Under the pieces are notes generated by a model. It had not been told where the DNA came from, searched no databases, and was given only the letters and a program-made list of their open reading frames with translations. This document shows positions 35,299-45,700 of a stretch of DNA of 64,000 bases, piece after piece. The stretch is from Helianthus annuus. Lineage: Eukaryota; Streptophyta; Magnoliopsida; Asterales; Asteraceae. Within the stretch, counting starts at the first letter, position 1, and every line of letters starts with the position of its first letter. Where the stretch lies: contig NC_035435.2 in the NCBI RefSeq assembly GCF_002127325.2, positions 106,592,382-106,656,381 on the forward strand, written 5' to 3'. The translations under genes and the position numbers were made by a program.

Positions 35299-35449
35299 CT
35301 TTGTTCTTAGTGCAAGACACTATATGTCGGGATCAAAAAGAAGTTTCCTTTCACCATTGTTTTTTTTATTTTTTGTCCTTTCACCGAAAAAAGTTTACTT
35401 TCAACAATTTTCTTTACCGAACCGGCTGCAAAGAATTATTGTTGAGAAA

Positions 35450-35519
35450 TGTGCTCTTATTTCTTAAGGTATATTACATTAAATGTGCTCTTATTTCTTA
35501 TGGTATATTACACTAAGAA
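35450..35519. repeat. 34-bp direct repeat, two units
   Basis: GTGCTCTTATTTCTTA-GGTATATTACA-type sequence occurs twice in tandem with a few differences. It lies in non-coding sequence between the exon remnant and the LINE fragment (35299-35560). Confidence 0.8.
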
Positions 35520-35634
35520 ATGTGTTCTAAATTGAACAGCCTCACGGTGGCAGTCCAGGAGCATAACTTTAGTCTGGGAGCAGATGGGCATGGAATTAGA
35601 GGGATCCAGTGAGTTTTCGGTTAAAAGCATTCGG

Positions 35635-35788
35635 TATTAGCCGATATATATTTATGTATCTTTTTTATTTATTGTGCACATATCACTCCGTGATTTACGG
35701 AGATATAGTTTCCTTATTGTGCCTTTGTATTCCTGTATTTAAACCCTTTTGATTAATGAGAATGGGGATCCAATTTCTAAAGATTACA
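35635..35788 (+). repeat. Copia 5' LTR
   Basis: 154 bp, TATTAGCCGATATATATTT... to ...AAAGATTACA. The 3' copy is identical in most positions but has extra copies of a TATATATATTTCTG word. Confidence 0.92.
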
Positions 35789-35800
35789 TGGTATCAGAGC
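35789..35800 (+). promoter_or_regulatory. Primer-binding site (copia)
   Basis: TGGTATCAGAGC immediately follows the 5' LTR; initiator Met tRNA type. Confidence 0.92.
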
Positions 35801-35936
35801 TTGTGCTCTATACCTAACCGCAGCTTCTTCCTTTTTTTTTCTGGATTTCGATCCAGTCCCTAGGGTTTCGGCCCTCATCCACCGGCCACCTTCTTTTTTT
35901 TTCCGATCCTGTGTCCTGTCTGTTTAACCCTCCACC

Positions 35937-37034
35937 ATGACTGACAAAAGTGACAACACCAACACCAACACCTCCACACAAACTGCTCCCCTACATCCTG
36001 TTTATACCATTACTGATATCACCAAGAAGGTTCGTGTCTTGGATGGTACGACGGTCACGTACTCCGCGTGGGTGAAGCTCTTCAACCTTCATGCTCGCAG
36101 ATACGAAGTTCTCGACCACATCACTGCAGAACCGCCGTCTAAAGAAGATTCCACATATGCTCAATGGATGAAGATTGATGCTATTGTACTTCAGTGGATA
36201 TACAGCACACTATCCGCTGACTATCTCCTACGGGTCCTTGAAGAACCATCTACGGCCCTCCAAGCTTGGAATCGGGTCAAGAACATCTCCCATAACAACA
36301 AAGGTCCTCGCTGTGCCGCCCTTCAATCTCGCTTTGTCAACCTGAAACTCAGTTCTGTGTCTTCGTTGGAAGCCTACTGCCAAACCCTTCAGGATTTGGC
36401 AGCCCAGTTAGATGATGTGGGCAGCCCGGTTAATGAGAAAACTTTAGTTCCGCAACTGGTTCGGGGTCTGCCTCGGGAGTATGACACTATCGGTTCTATC
36501 ATTAATCGTGAACTTCCCTCCTGGAATGAGGCATGTGAGATGCTTCGTGGCGATATGGAACGACAGGCTGCTCGAGACGGCACTGGTCCCAATTCGGAAG
36601 CACATGCAACCGTCACCCCAACTCCCAGCCGTGATGGTTCCCCTCGTGATACTCAGCCCACTCGAAATCAAAACTATGACTCGAACCGTCCCACCAGGTA
36701 CAATCAAAACCGCCGCAGCGGCCCACGCCGGGACAACCCAAACCGCAACCAAAACCCAACTAACGGCCCAATTAATTCTGGCCCAGCCCACTATCGTTCA
36801 GGCACTTCCGGGTCTGGGTCCAGCAGCCGTGGCTCATCTAATCGGAACCCGCCAAGAAACTCGTGGAACCAGCAGTACTATCCCATGCCACCACCGTATT
36901 GGGCCAACTCGTTCTGGGCAATCCACCACCCCCGTGCCCCTACCCAACCCAACCGGGCTGGGTCTCACCTTGGACCGCCCCACAGCAGCCACCGTCCTCG
37001 GCACCGAACCAGTCTGCCCCTAAAGCACATATGA
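35937..37034 (+). pseudogene. Copia gag region
   Basis: A 365-codon frame starts at the first ATG after the LTR. Its gag capsid-like part (residues about 30-230) includes WNRVKNISHNNKG and LPREYDTIGSII, typical of plant copia gag. An Arg/Asn/Pro/Gly-rich tail of about 120 residues follows. I do not see a CCHC zinc knuckle; the basic tail may replace it. The pol frame overlaps in a different phase from about 36863, so either a frameshift mutation or a programmed shift lies near 36900-37030; a mutation seems likelier given the other breaks. Confidence 0.8.
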
Positions 37035-40000
37035 CTGATGTCAACCCCTTGGAACCTACTGAACTTGCAGAAGCCTTTAACACTATGGCTTTGGAACCCG
37101 AAACTCCTAGTTGGTTCATGGATACTGGAGCATCAGACCACCTCACCCGAGACTCAGGTATGATTTCTCACCCGTGTAATCAATCTATTAAAAATGTGTT
37201 GGTTGGAAATGGACATCGGTTACCAGTTGTTGGATCAGGCCACACCAGTCTACCCACCACCTCTAAACCACTTCACCTTAAAAACATACTTCACACACCT
37301 AATATCATAAAGAACTTAATTTCTGTTCGAAAATTTACTCGTGATAATTGGGTGTCTGTCGATTTTGATCCTTTTGGTTTTTCTATGAAGGATTATCCGA
37401 GTGGGACTATCCTGAGTCGCCACGACAGTACCAGTAATCTCTACCCGCTCACTGCTATCCAAGTACCTGATGCTTCTGCTTTTGTTTCCACCAGTTCTCA
37501 AGGCTCCTGGCACAACCGTCTTGGACATCCTGGTTTACATGTCCTAGATTTTTTGAATTCCAATAAATTTATTTCCTGTGATAAACGCAGTCGTTCAGTT
37601 TTTTGTGACTCTTGTCAAATTGCTAAACATAAACGTTTACCTTTCAATTTATCTACTTCTTGCACTGTTTGTCCATTTGATATTGTTCATTGTGATTTGT
37701 GGACATCTCATATAGTTAGCAAACAGGGATATAAATATTATTTGGTTGTGATTGACGATTATACTCATTTTACTTGGGTATTTCCTTTGAAATTTAAGTC
37801 CGAAACATACACCAAATTTACCCAATTTTATAAATACATATCCACCCAATCTCATCACCAAATTAAGAGTTTCCAATGTGACATGGGTGGAGAATTCGAT
37901 AACACCCAATTCAAACAATTCGCCTCTACCCATGGTTTACAACTCCGCTTCTCGTGCCCTCACACTTCCCAACAAAATGGGACGGCTGAGCGTATGATTC
38001 GTGGTCTTAATGAAATCATGCTGTCTCTCCTCACCCATGCCTCTCTACCACTACACTATTGGGTAAGAGCATTGCACACGTCCGTATACCTTCATAACAT
38101 TCTTCATTGCAAACCCATTGGTTTTCGAACACCTACTGCGGCCCTATACCTCAAAACCCCGACTATCAACACCTTCGGGTGTTTGGTTGTGCCTGTTACC
38201 CTAACCAGTCTGACACCCGTCCTCACAAACTTGCCCCACGCTCCTCTCCATGTGTCTTTCTAGGCTACCCTGTGGATCATCGCGGGTACCGATGCCTGGA
38301 GTTATCCACTGGAAAAGTTTGTATTTCCCGTCACGTCACCTTCAATGAACTCGAGTTCCCTTTATCCAAGACGTTCACACCTAACCTATGTCCTACAGCT
38401 TTTTGGGGTCGGACCCGTCCCCCTTAATTTTTCAACAACCCATGGCCACCACTCCCTCACCACCGATACACACAGCTTCCGCACCCTCTCACACCACACC
38501 TTCCCAATACCCGATACCACCCATCCCACCACCGATTCCTACATCCAGGCCCCCACCTACTTTTACCTATTCACGTAGACCACGGCCCATCACCCAAACT
38601 CATACCTCGGCCCAACCTCATACATCGGCCCAACCTTATACCTCGGCCCAATCGAACACTCACCCGACTCCGCCACACAATCCACCGCCAACGTCCCTCC
38701 CCACCGCCCCTACCACTTCGACACACCCTATGATTACTCGGTCTCGTGACGGGACGTCCAAACCCAAGGCACCTCTTAACCTAAACGTTGAAACCATATC
38801 CCCTTTACCCAAGTCACATATTGATGCCCGGTCTGATCCACATTGGTCCGATGCTATGAAAACCGAATACACTGCTTTAATAGATAATAACACGTGGGAT
38901 CTCGTGCCTCGGCCTCCCGATGCTCATATTATCCGGTGTATGTGGTTGTTTCGCCACAAGTTTCACGCAGATGGACGTTTGGAAAGGTATAAGGCCCGTC
39001 TTATGGTAAATGGTAAGTCTCAGCAGGTTGGCATTGATTGTGATGAAACGTTCAGTCTGGTAGTTAAACCAACCACCATTCGCACTGTACTTAGCCTGGC
39101 AGTGTCTAGGTCCTGGCCTATACATCAGTTGGACGTTAAAAACGCATTTTTGCATGGGGATCTCAACGAAACTGTGTATATGTTTCAGCCACCAAGATTC
39201 ATTGATACACGTAATCCTAAATATGTATGCAGGTTGAATAAATCATTATACGGGCTCAAACAGGCACCTCGAGCGTGGTATCATCGGTTTGCCTCCTATA
39301 TCATTCGCTGTGGATTTCGAACATCCACCTCTGATAGCTCTTTGTTCATCTACAAACGCGGCACTAACATGGCTTACCTCCTGTTATATGTGGATGATAT
39401 CGTACTTACTGCATCAAATGATCGGCTGCTTCATCATTTTATATCAGCTATGTCACGGGAATTTTCTATGACCGATCTTGGCAGGTTACATCATTTCTTA
39501 GGCATTGAAGTTACTCATCAATCTGGAGGTCTTTTTCTCTCTCAGCGTGCCTGCATTAATGAAATTCTAAGTAGAGCAAAGATGGAAAATTGCAAACCAT
39601 GTACCACACCGGCAGATACTCATTCTAAACTCAGTGCTTCGGCTGGCACACCCCTTCCTGACGGGACTTTATACCGCAGCTTTGCGGGTGCGTTACAATA
39701 CCTTACGTTTACACGACCAGATATTTCATACGCAGTGCAGCAAATATGTCTCTTCATGCATGCCCCACGGGAGCCTCACTTTGCGTATCTAAAACGCATA
39801 CTTCGCTATGTAAAGGGCACTGCCAATCATGGTCTCCACATGTCCCCCTCTAGATCCACGAGTCTCACCACCTACTCGGATGCTGACTGGGGGGTGTCCC
39901 GATACACGTCGCTCGACCTCCGGATATTGTGTTTTTCTTTGAGACAACTTGGTATCATGGTCCTCTAAGTGGCAACCTACAATCTCACGCTCAAGTGCTG

Positions 40001-40353
40001 AAGCCGAATATAAGGGAGTTGCAAATACTACAACTGAATTATCTTGGATTCGCAACTTGTTGCTTGAACTGCATCTTCCAGTTACGCAGGCGTCCGTCAT
40101 TTACTGTGACAATATTTCTGCCATGTATCTGTCACAAAACCCGGTTCAGCATCAACGCGCCAAACATGTCGAAATTGATATTCATTTTGTACGAGAGAAG
40201 GTTCGTCTTGGTGCTGTACGCGTTCTACATGTTCCCACTGAATACCAATATGCTGACATCTTCACAAAAGGGCTTCCACATATCTTGTTCGAACGCTTTA
40301 AGTCCAGTCTTTGCATTCGGCCGGCTACTGCTTCGACTGCGGGAGGATATTAG
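37030..40353 (+). pseudogene. Copia pol: protease, integrase, RT, RNase H; broken
   Basis: Protease motif FMDTGASDH is near 37115. Next come the pre-integrase domain (WHNRLGHPG near 37510, CDSCQIAKHKRLPF) and the integrase core with CDLW, DMGGEF (usually DNGGEF) and NGTAERMIR. After a frameshift near 38150 and another near 38390, RT runs from about 38820 (QLDVKNAFLHGDLNE, SLYGLKQAPRAWY, YVDD box near 39391). RNase H starts YSDADW near 39880, then a one-base shift near 39893 and a TGA near 39939 precede SRSSAEAEYKGVA and TKGLPH, ending at 40353. The domains are all present, but at least three shifts and one stop disrupt it. Confidence 0.88.
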
Positions 40354-40528
40354 CCGATATATATTTCTGTATATATATTTCTGTATATATATTTCTGTAT
40401 CTTTTGTATTTATTGTGCACATATCACTCTGTGATTTACGGAGATATAGTTTCCTTATTGTGCCTTTGTATTCCTGTATTAAACCCTTTTGAATAATGAG
40501 AATGGGGATCCAATTTCTAAAGATTACA
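40348..40528 (+). repeat. Copia 3' LTR
   Basis: 181 bp following a purine tract GCGGGAGGA. It is longer than the 5' LTR by about two extra 14-bp TATATATATTTCTG units. Confidence 0.92.
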
Positions 40529-41060
40529 TTCGGGACAAAGCTTAGTGCCTCCCTTTCATAGACTTTGCCTTCGAGTTAGAGTGCAATAACTGGGCATTAT
40601 GGTTGATTTTCTGATTTGGAGGATCGTTCAAGACAAACTCCCAACAACTACGGCTCTAGCAAGGAGGAACATCTTTATGCTTAATACTTGGTGCAAGATA
40701 TGCGAAGATGAGGACGAATCGGCCTTGCATCTGTTTGTTTCATGTCGCATAGCGGTACAGGTGTGGGAGTTTATCTCACAATGGTACAAGCTAAGCTCAA
40801 TATATGTTTTAGAACTAAAGGATTTGGCTAATATTAACAAGCGAAACAGAGGTTCGAGGAAGTAGAGGAAGTCACTATCTATGGTGACCCTGAAAGTGAT
40901 ATTGGTTATATGGAGGAGTCGCAACGAGTCAGTCTTCAATGGCAAGCAAATCATTGTAACAAGGATAAAGTAAGACAATAAAGCCTTTGGATATTTGTGG
41001 TTGAAGAATTGGGCGAAAGCTGGTAACTCAACTTGGGAGAATTAGTGTAACTTTATTTTA

Positions 41061-41998
41061 TCATGTTTGGGGATATGAGACTATGAGTATATGAATCTTT
41101 GGTGTATAGTTTGTGTAATATTATGCTTAATAGTTGGTTAACCAAAAGTATATGGATAAAATTTCGTTGGTCTTTCAAAAGAATATTACGTTAAGTATCG
41201 GGCCAACAGACAGGTATAAAACTATGTTTTTTTTAGTTCAACGAAATCACCACTATTTGGTCTTTCCCCAAACAGTGGGCTTATGGTTTTAATATTTATG
41301 AATAATATTTATGGTTTTAATGTGTTATAAATACTATGGTTATTTCATAAACTTGTGTATTTATTATGATATATTTTTTTATATTATTATACCATGAATA
41401 TGTCTATCCACCGGACGGGTATAGAACTAATTTCAGACGCAAAACCAGGTTCAAGCGTAGGTGTTGGAGCCCTAATTTTAAACGGAAAACATCACTTGGG
41501 TTTTGGTTGATGAGCAGATAAAGCTACGAGCTTTCGAATGGGCGGTGGTTATGTTGCCGACATCGATTTAGGGCAAAGCAGTGGTGGTCGATGTTGGTAG
41601 GTGACGCAGGTTTGGGGATTTGTGGAAGTAAGCGGTGTGGATGCCCTAAAAATGGATAATGGTGGAGTGGATGACATGTGTAGGGCATTGTTACGCTGTT
41701 AGCGTAACATGTCCACCGGACGGGTATTAAACTAGTTTAATTTGGTTTATTTCCATATGGACTTTTATTTTATATAAACGGATAACAAAACAAAAACAAG
41801 ATTAAAAAAGAACAACATAAGACCGTTTCGAACCTGCGAACATTTAATACCAAACTCAAAGACTTATCCAGCTAGAACATTAACTTAATTAAATTAAGTT
41901 AATTTGTTGTATGCCTTCACTTTAAAATCTTTTTATGGGTTCACGTACTCATATTTTTTATTTGTACTCTCTAGTAAACCTCGAGATTCAGTGGGTTC
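41061..41998 (+). other. Non-coding stretch with Helitron-like 3' ends
   Basis: Two similar termini are visible: CACCGGACGGGTATAGAACTAA ending at 41430, and a near copy ending AACTAG at 41735, each followed by T as at Helitron 3' ends. Upstream of the second is a perfect hairpin GTTACGCT-GTT-AGCGTAAC (41690-41708). A weaker third relative lies near 41200-41220. No gene is supported, and 5' ends were not found. Confidence 0.45.
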
Positions 41999-42706
41999 CT
42001 ATGAAGCACGGGGACGCCCGGAAGCATGGAGTACCCGTCTCGGGGACGTTTGGGGGACGGAAACGCCATGGGGACGTTCCCTAAATGTTTCTGGATATTG
42101 GGGGACCGCTGCTAAACGTTTCCGGAAAATGGGGACGGCAGCTAAAGGTTTCGGGGACGGCTGCTAAATGTTTTCCGGCGAGAACGGACGGCGGCTGAAC
42201 TGGTATCGCCGGAGCTGTGAAATGGATGAATAAGAAGATGAAGAAGATGCCTGATGTTTGGATGACTTTTATTTTATTTATTTTAAGTTAAAAGGGTATA
42301 TTATTTTCATATTAATATATTTGCTTTTCCAACGCTAGTGAAGTGAAAAGTCATTGACATTGGATTACTAACCATCATAAATTTTGGTGGTCAAAAAGAT
42401 AATACGAAAATTGGTCAAAAATATAATACGAAAAGAAAAAAAATCATGTCACAAATTTTAGTTTCTTTTATCTTTTTTTTATTTTTCCAGTTTTTTTGTT
42501 TATGTTTTAAAAAATATTTCGGTAATTAATTACACTTAACATCAATATATATCTATTTTGAACCTTGTTTAATATATTTTTATTTTTCTATATTTTTTTT
42601 TGTCGTACCTTTGCCGTACCCGTATATTAGATTTTTGAGTTTTGCTGTTCCCTGTATCCGTATTATCCCCGTACCTCGGTCTCATACCTGTTCCCGTGCT
42701 CCATAG
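41999..42706. mobile_element. TIR DNA transposon, 708 bp, hAT-like
   Basis: An exact 8-bp duplication GTGGGTTC (41991-41998 and 42707-42714) flanks it. The left end CTATGAAGCACGGGGAC matches the minus-strand right end CTATGGAGCACGGGAAC at most positions. The left third is GC-rich with repeated GGGGACGG words; the rest is AT-rich. There is no transposase. The 8-bp duplication suggests hAT, though the terminal CT is atypical. Confidence 0.75.
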
Positions 42707-42714
42707 GTGGGTTC

Positions 42715-43263
42715 TAGTCAACCCATAAGTCACAATGTAGGTGTGCCCTTTGATATCACATGTGGAAAACTACCCCCTAATTAACGTCACGTTAGATTTC
42801 ACACCTCACCACATGGTAGTGGAAATCATTTTCTCATATCACATGTGAAAAATAGCCACTTCATTTTTTTAATGAAAATTATACGTCGTCTTCCATTTCA
42901 ATAACCTTTAATAAAATTGCAACCATAGTTAAGATATTGACCAATTCTTGGCACTACATACCGAGTCACTAGCTATATTTTGAAAAGCCGGCTGAGTCAT
43001 GAGCTGACCTTCTGTATGAAGATTCTCAACATACTTGATTAATATAATTACAGGATGGATTCCACGTTGGACGGCAATCCTTAAAACAATTAATGGTTCT
43101 TTAGTAACCAGAAGGACGCTAAATGCTGAAACATAATAATAAACAAAAGATTCAAGAGCCATGCGTCGGTTCATGCAGATTAACTCTATATATATGCACA
43201 CACAAAGCAGCTTATTTCACAACCAACTGTGTTCCTGTACTATTATTCAGCAAATTAAGAAAG
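42715..43263 (+). promoter_or_regulatory. Upstream region of the germin-like gene
   Basis: A TATA box TATATATAT lies at 43187-43195, 69 bp before the ATG. The palindrome CACATGTG (an E-box-like CANNTG core) occurs at 42757-42764 and 42840-42847 inside similar text. The region runs directly up to the 708-bp transposon, so the insertion is about 560 bp from the start codon. ORFs on the minus strand here are not supported as genes. Confidence 0.55.
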
Positions 43264-44011
43264 ATGTCAAACAAACTCATCTTCTTGGGCTTTGTAGCTC
43301 TTACTTTTGCCTGCCTTGCCTTCGCCAACGAGCCCAAACCCCTCCAAGATTTTTGCGTAGCCGATCCCAATGCCTCAGGTATATGTTGTCGTCTATGTTT
43401 TAATTAACAGTATTACTCAAATGATATTTAATGGCTTTCATGTAATGGAAAATATCATGTTAATTTACTGTGCAGTGAAAGTGAATGGTCTAGTATGCAA
43501 GGACCCAATGCAAGTTCAAGCAGAGGATTTCTTCTTCAGTGGGCTACACCTCAGGGGTAATACATCAAACCCTGTGGGATCAAGGGTTACCACAGTCTTT
43601 GCAGCTCAGTTACCTGGGCTAAACACTTTAGGCATCTCAATGGTTCGTATTGACTACGCGCCATGGGGACAAAACCCACCTCACATTCATCCAAGAGCCA
43701 CCGAGATTCTTACGGTTCTAGAAGGAACTTTACAAGTTGGGTTTGTCACATCCAACCCTGATAACCGTTTTATCACCAAGGTGCTGAAAAAGGGTGATGT
43801 TTTCGTGTTCCCCGTAGGACTTGTGCATTTCCAACATAACGTCGGTAATGGGTATGCCGTGGCTATTGCTGCATTGAGCAGTCAAAACCCTGGTGCCATA
43901 ACAATTGCAAATGCTGTTTTTGGTGCTAATCCTCCAATTCCAGGAGATATCTTAGCCAAGGCATTCCAAGTGGATAAAAGTGTGGTGGAGCAGCTACAAT
44001 CAAAATTCTAG
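43264..44011 (+). CDS. Germin-like protein
   Basis: Two exons, 43264-43378 and 43476-44011, with a 97-bp GT-AG intron; the product is 216 residues, the usual germin-like length. Residues 1-21 form a hydrophobic signal peptide, so the protein is probably secreted to the apoplast. Germin features are all present: Cys31 and Cys46 for the conserved disulphide, germin box [10 protein letters not shown] with metal ligands His108, His110 and Glu115, the second box ending at His156 in VGLVHFQHN, and one N-glycosylation site NTS at 67. Germin-like cupins bind Mn, form oligomers, and some have superoxide dismutase or other activity; which applies here cannot be read from sequence. Start chosen because the signal peptide follows it and a TATA box lies 69 bp upstream. 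The frame is intact, so this is the best candidate for a working host gene in the window. Confidence 0.95.
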
Positions 44012-44377
44012 TGTAACAAATGGTTTTCGTGTGATTGTTTTGTTTCTTTCATAGGCATGTTTTGAAACTCCCATTTGGAGTTATTTGTGTGTATTTTCTT
44101 TTTTTTTTTTTTTGATTAAATTCAAATTCTTTGGATTTAATTGCAATGAAAAGTTTGTTTGTTTATGGGATAAAAAAACTAAACAATTAAAATCAAACCA
44201 ACCAAACAACAACAACCAACCACAGCATGACACCTCGCCTCCACCTACGCCCCACGTCTATGCGAATTCTCTAGCCACCCGCCCCACGCCACCTTCAAGC
44301 CCCTTGACGGGGCGGTGTTCACGGAGTGGAGGGAGCTCCCACGCCACTTTCAAGCCCCCACTCCGAGTAGTCTAACA
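44012..44377. other. 3' flank of the germin gene
   Basis: Contains the 3' UTR, a long T run near 44099-44113 and a possible AATGAA signal near 44144. From about 44225 there is a GC-rich stretch with CCCGCCCCACGCC-type words of unknown origin. It ends at the Tat LTR; the last 5 bases TAACA (44373-44377) would be the target duplication, but the other side is lost. Confidence 0.5.
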
Positions 44378-45265
44378 TGACGTTGAAGAAACACCAGATC
44401 TAATGACCGGAATCAATCTGGGGATAGGGTTTTTGCATAAAAGGGTTAATCCTCTCGCCGATAACTGATAAGACCCACTTCACCGGAAATCACTGCAAAA
44501 CAGAAAACGTCGTTAGCCTCACCACAGGGAGAATGGGGTTCTCTACGTGACCACCCTCCGACGTGAGAATAAGTACAGTGATCTCAAGAAGAAGATGAAG
44601 TAGTAAGAATGAAAGTAAGTGAAAGTGAATGAAGAGATTGTACCTGAATTCTCATATTTATAACCGAAGTTTGGCGCCAAAAATATCACGGAAGAAATAA
44701 CGGAATCTCCTTTTCCATTAACAGTTACCTCCCCATCCATACACACGGATCGTGATCTTGATCAACGGCTGGGGAGATGCCACGTGGAAAGTGGTTTGAT
44801 CTAGATTTGCATGTAAATTGTTGCCATCATCATGATTTCAACGAAGGCCCCAGATTTTGCCACGTCATATTCGGTTATAACCGAATGAGGTTGTGCACGA
44901 TGGTTATTAAATGCCTTCTAGAAGATCTACAGCTGTACACCGTTAATCCCTTGCCACGTGTCCATTCTGTTATAACAAAAAGATTGCTTTTGTTGAAGTC
45001 CTCATTTCATACGCGCGGATGTGTTCAAGACTTGTCTTTTGTTAAATCTTCAAGCTTAACTGTACCCTTGCGCGGGCCCGCACAAGGGTGTTAATTGAAC
45101 ATTTGTCTTTCCATTCTCCGGCGCATGGTTATTGAGAACTAATCTTTCCAAATCTTACTAAGAAACGTTGCGCGGCTGCGCAAGATCTGTTCAAGATGAA
45201 TTTGGAGTGTAATTATTGTATGGTCCTTTGCGGTTGCGCATGATTTTTAGGACCATACCCTTTCA
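44378..45265 (-). repeat. Tat 3' LTR (minus strand)
   Basis: 888 bp; on the minus strand TGAAAGGGTATGG... to ...CAACGTCA, directly after a G-rich PPT. A minus-strand TATA (TATAAATAT) lies at 44654-44662. A 24-bp near-perfect GC-rich palindrome (CCCTTG-C-GCGGGCCCGC-A-CAAGGG) lies at 45065-45088. Confidence 0.72.
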
Positions 45266-45321
45266 AGTCCCCCCAGTCCAGTGGTGCTCTTATGCGCAAA
45301 TGACAAGTAGGTGGAGCACCA
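45266..45321 (-). promoter_or_regulatory. Tat polypurine tract and dyad
   Basis: Minus-strand ACTGGGGGGACT abuts the LTR. An 8-bp dyad TGGTGCTC (45282-45289) / GAGCACCA (45314-45321) with a 24-base loop lies just upstream of it. Confidence 0.65.
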
Positions 45322-45692
45322 GACTATAAAAAATGAAATGTGCGCTTTTGTTGTTGAGAGGTAGACAAGTTGCTCGGCACATGGTATGCACAAACTTCTT
45401 TTAGAAGATAATTTTTTTCCTTCAAGATGAAGTTCTCATGATTTGAATTTTGAAAATGCTTGATTTGTGGCAGGCAAGTTGGTAAAAGGTACTGTGGTGA
45501 TGTTGACGTGTGACGGTTGTGTGACAGGCTGTCATCCGTGTCAGACGTCAAACATTAATTGGGCGTCATTAGTCGTGATTTCTACGCGCGCGTGAAGCCC
45601 TTTTTGTTTCCCCACTCGCCCTTACTGCCTTGATAACCGTGTTTTCCAGAAAAAAGGGTTTTACGGTTTTCGAGGGCATTAATGGCGATGAG

Positions 45693-45700
45693 TATATATA
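45693..45700 (+). promoter_or_regulatory. TATA box of the antisense gene
   Basis: TATATATA lies 97 bp before the ATG at 45797, on the strand opposite to the retrotransposon's own genes. It is the only strong TATA in this AT/GC-balanced stretch (45322-45796), which otherwise holds nothing recognisable. Confidence 0.55.

Larger units (their letters stand above)
35635..40528 (+). mobile_element. Ty1/copia retrotransposon, short LTRs
   Basis: Element of 4894 bp with target duplication TTCGG (35630-35634 and 40529-40533). LTRs: 35635-35788 (154 bp) and 40348-40528 (181 bp). Termini are TATTAG...TTACA instead of TG...CA. The primer site TGGTATCAGAGC follows the 5' LTR directly. One gag-pol region with protease, integrase, RT and RNase H in copia order fills the interior. 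Small size and very short LTRs fit the Ale/RE1-like group (inference). Frameshifts and a stop make it inactive. Confidence 0.9.
35560..41060 (+). mobile_element. LINE remnant split by a copia element
   Basis: The C-terminal end of a non-LTR retrotransposon ORF2 is visible on both sides of the copia insertion. On the left a short RT-tail frame reads SSEFSVKSIR. On the right, 40599-40865 carries the zinc-binding RT C-terminal domain (FLIWRIVQDKLPTT, then WCKIC...HLFVSC: C-x2-C-x(n)-H-x4-C). It then continues past a stop at 40863-40865 to RNESVFNGKQ and WLKNWAKAGNSTWEN near 41035. Frames contain stops, so it is dead. The left limit is approximate and the 5' part of the LINE is missing. Confidence 0.7.

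Noticed and set aside
36481..37023. 180-codon frame overlapping copia gag
   Set aside because: Shadow of the gag reading frame, which has clear gag features.
39929..40492. 187-codon frame at the copia 3' end
   Set aside because: Out of frame with RNase H, which is recognisable in the 39949-40353 frame; extends into the LTR.
42929..43201. 90-codon minus-strand frame upstream of germin
   Set aside because: Overlaps the germin promoter and TATA box, no homology recognised.
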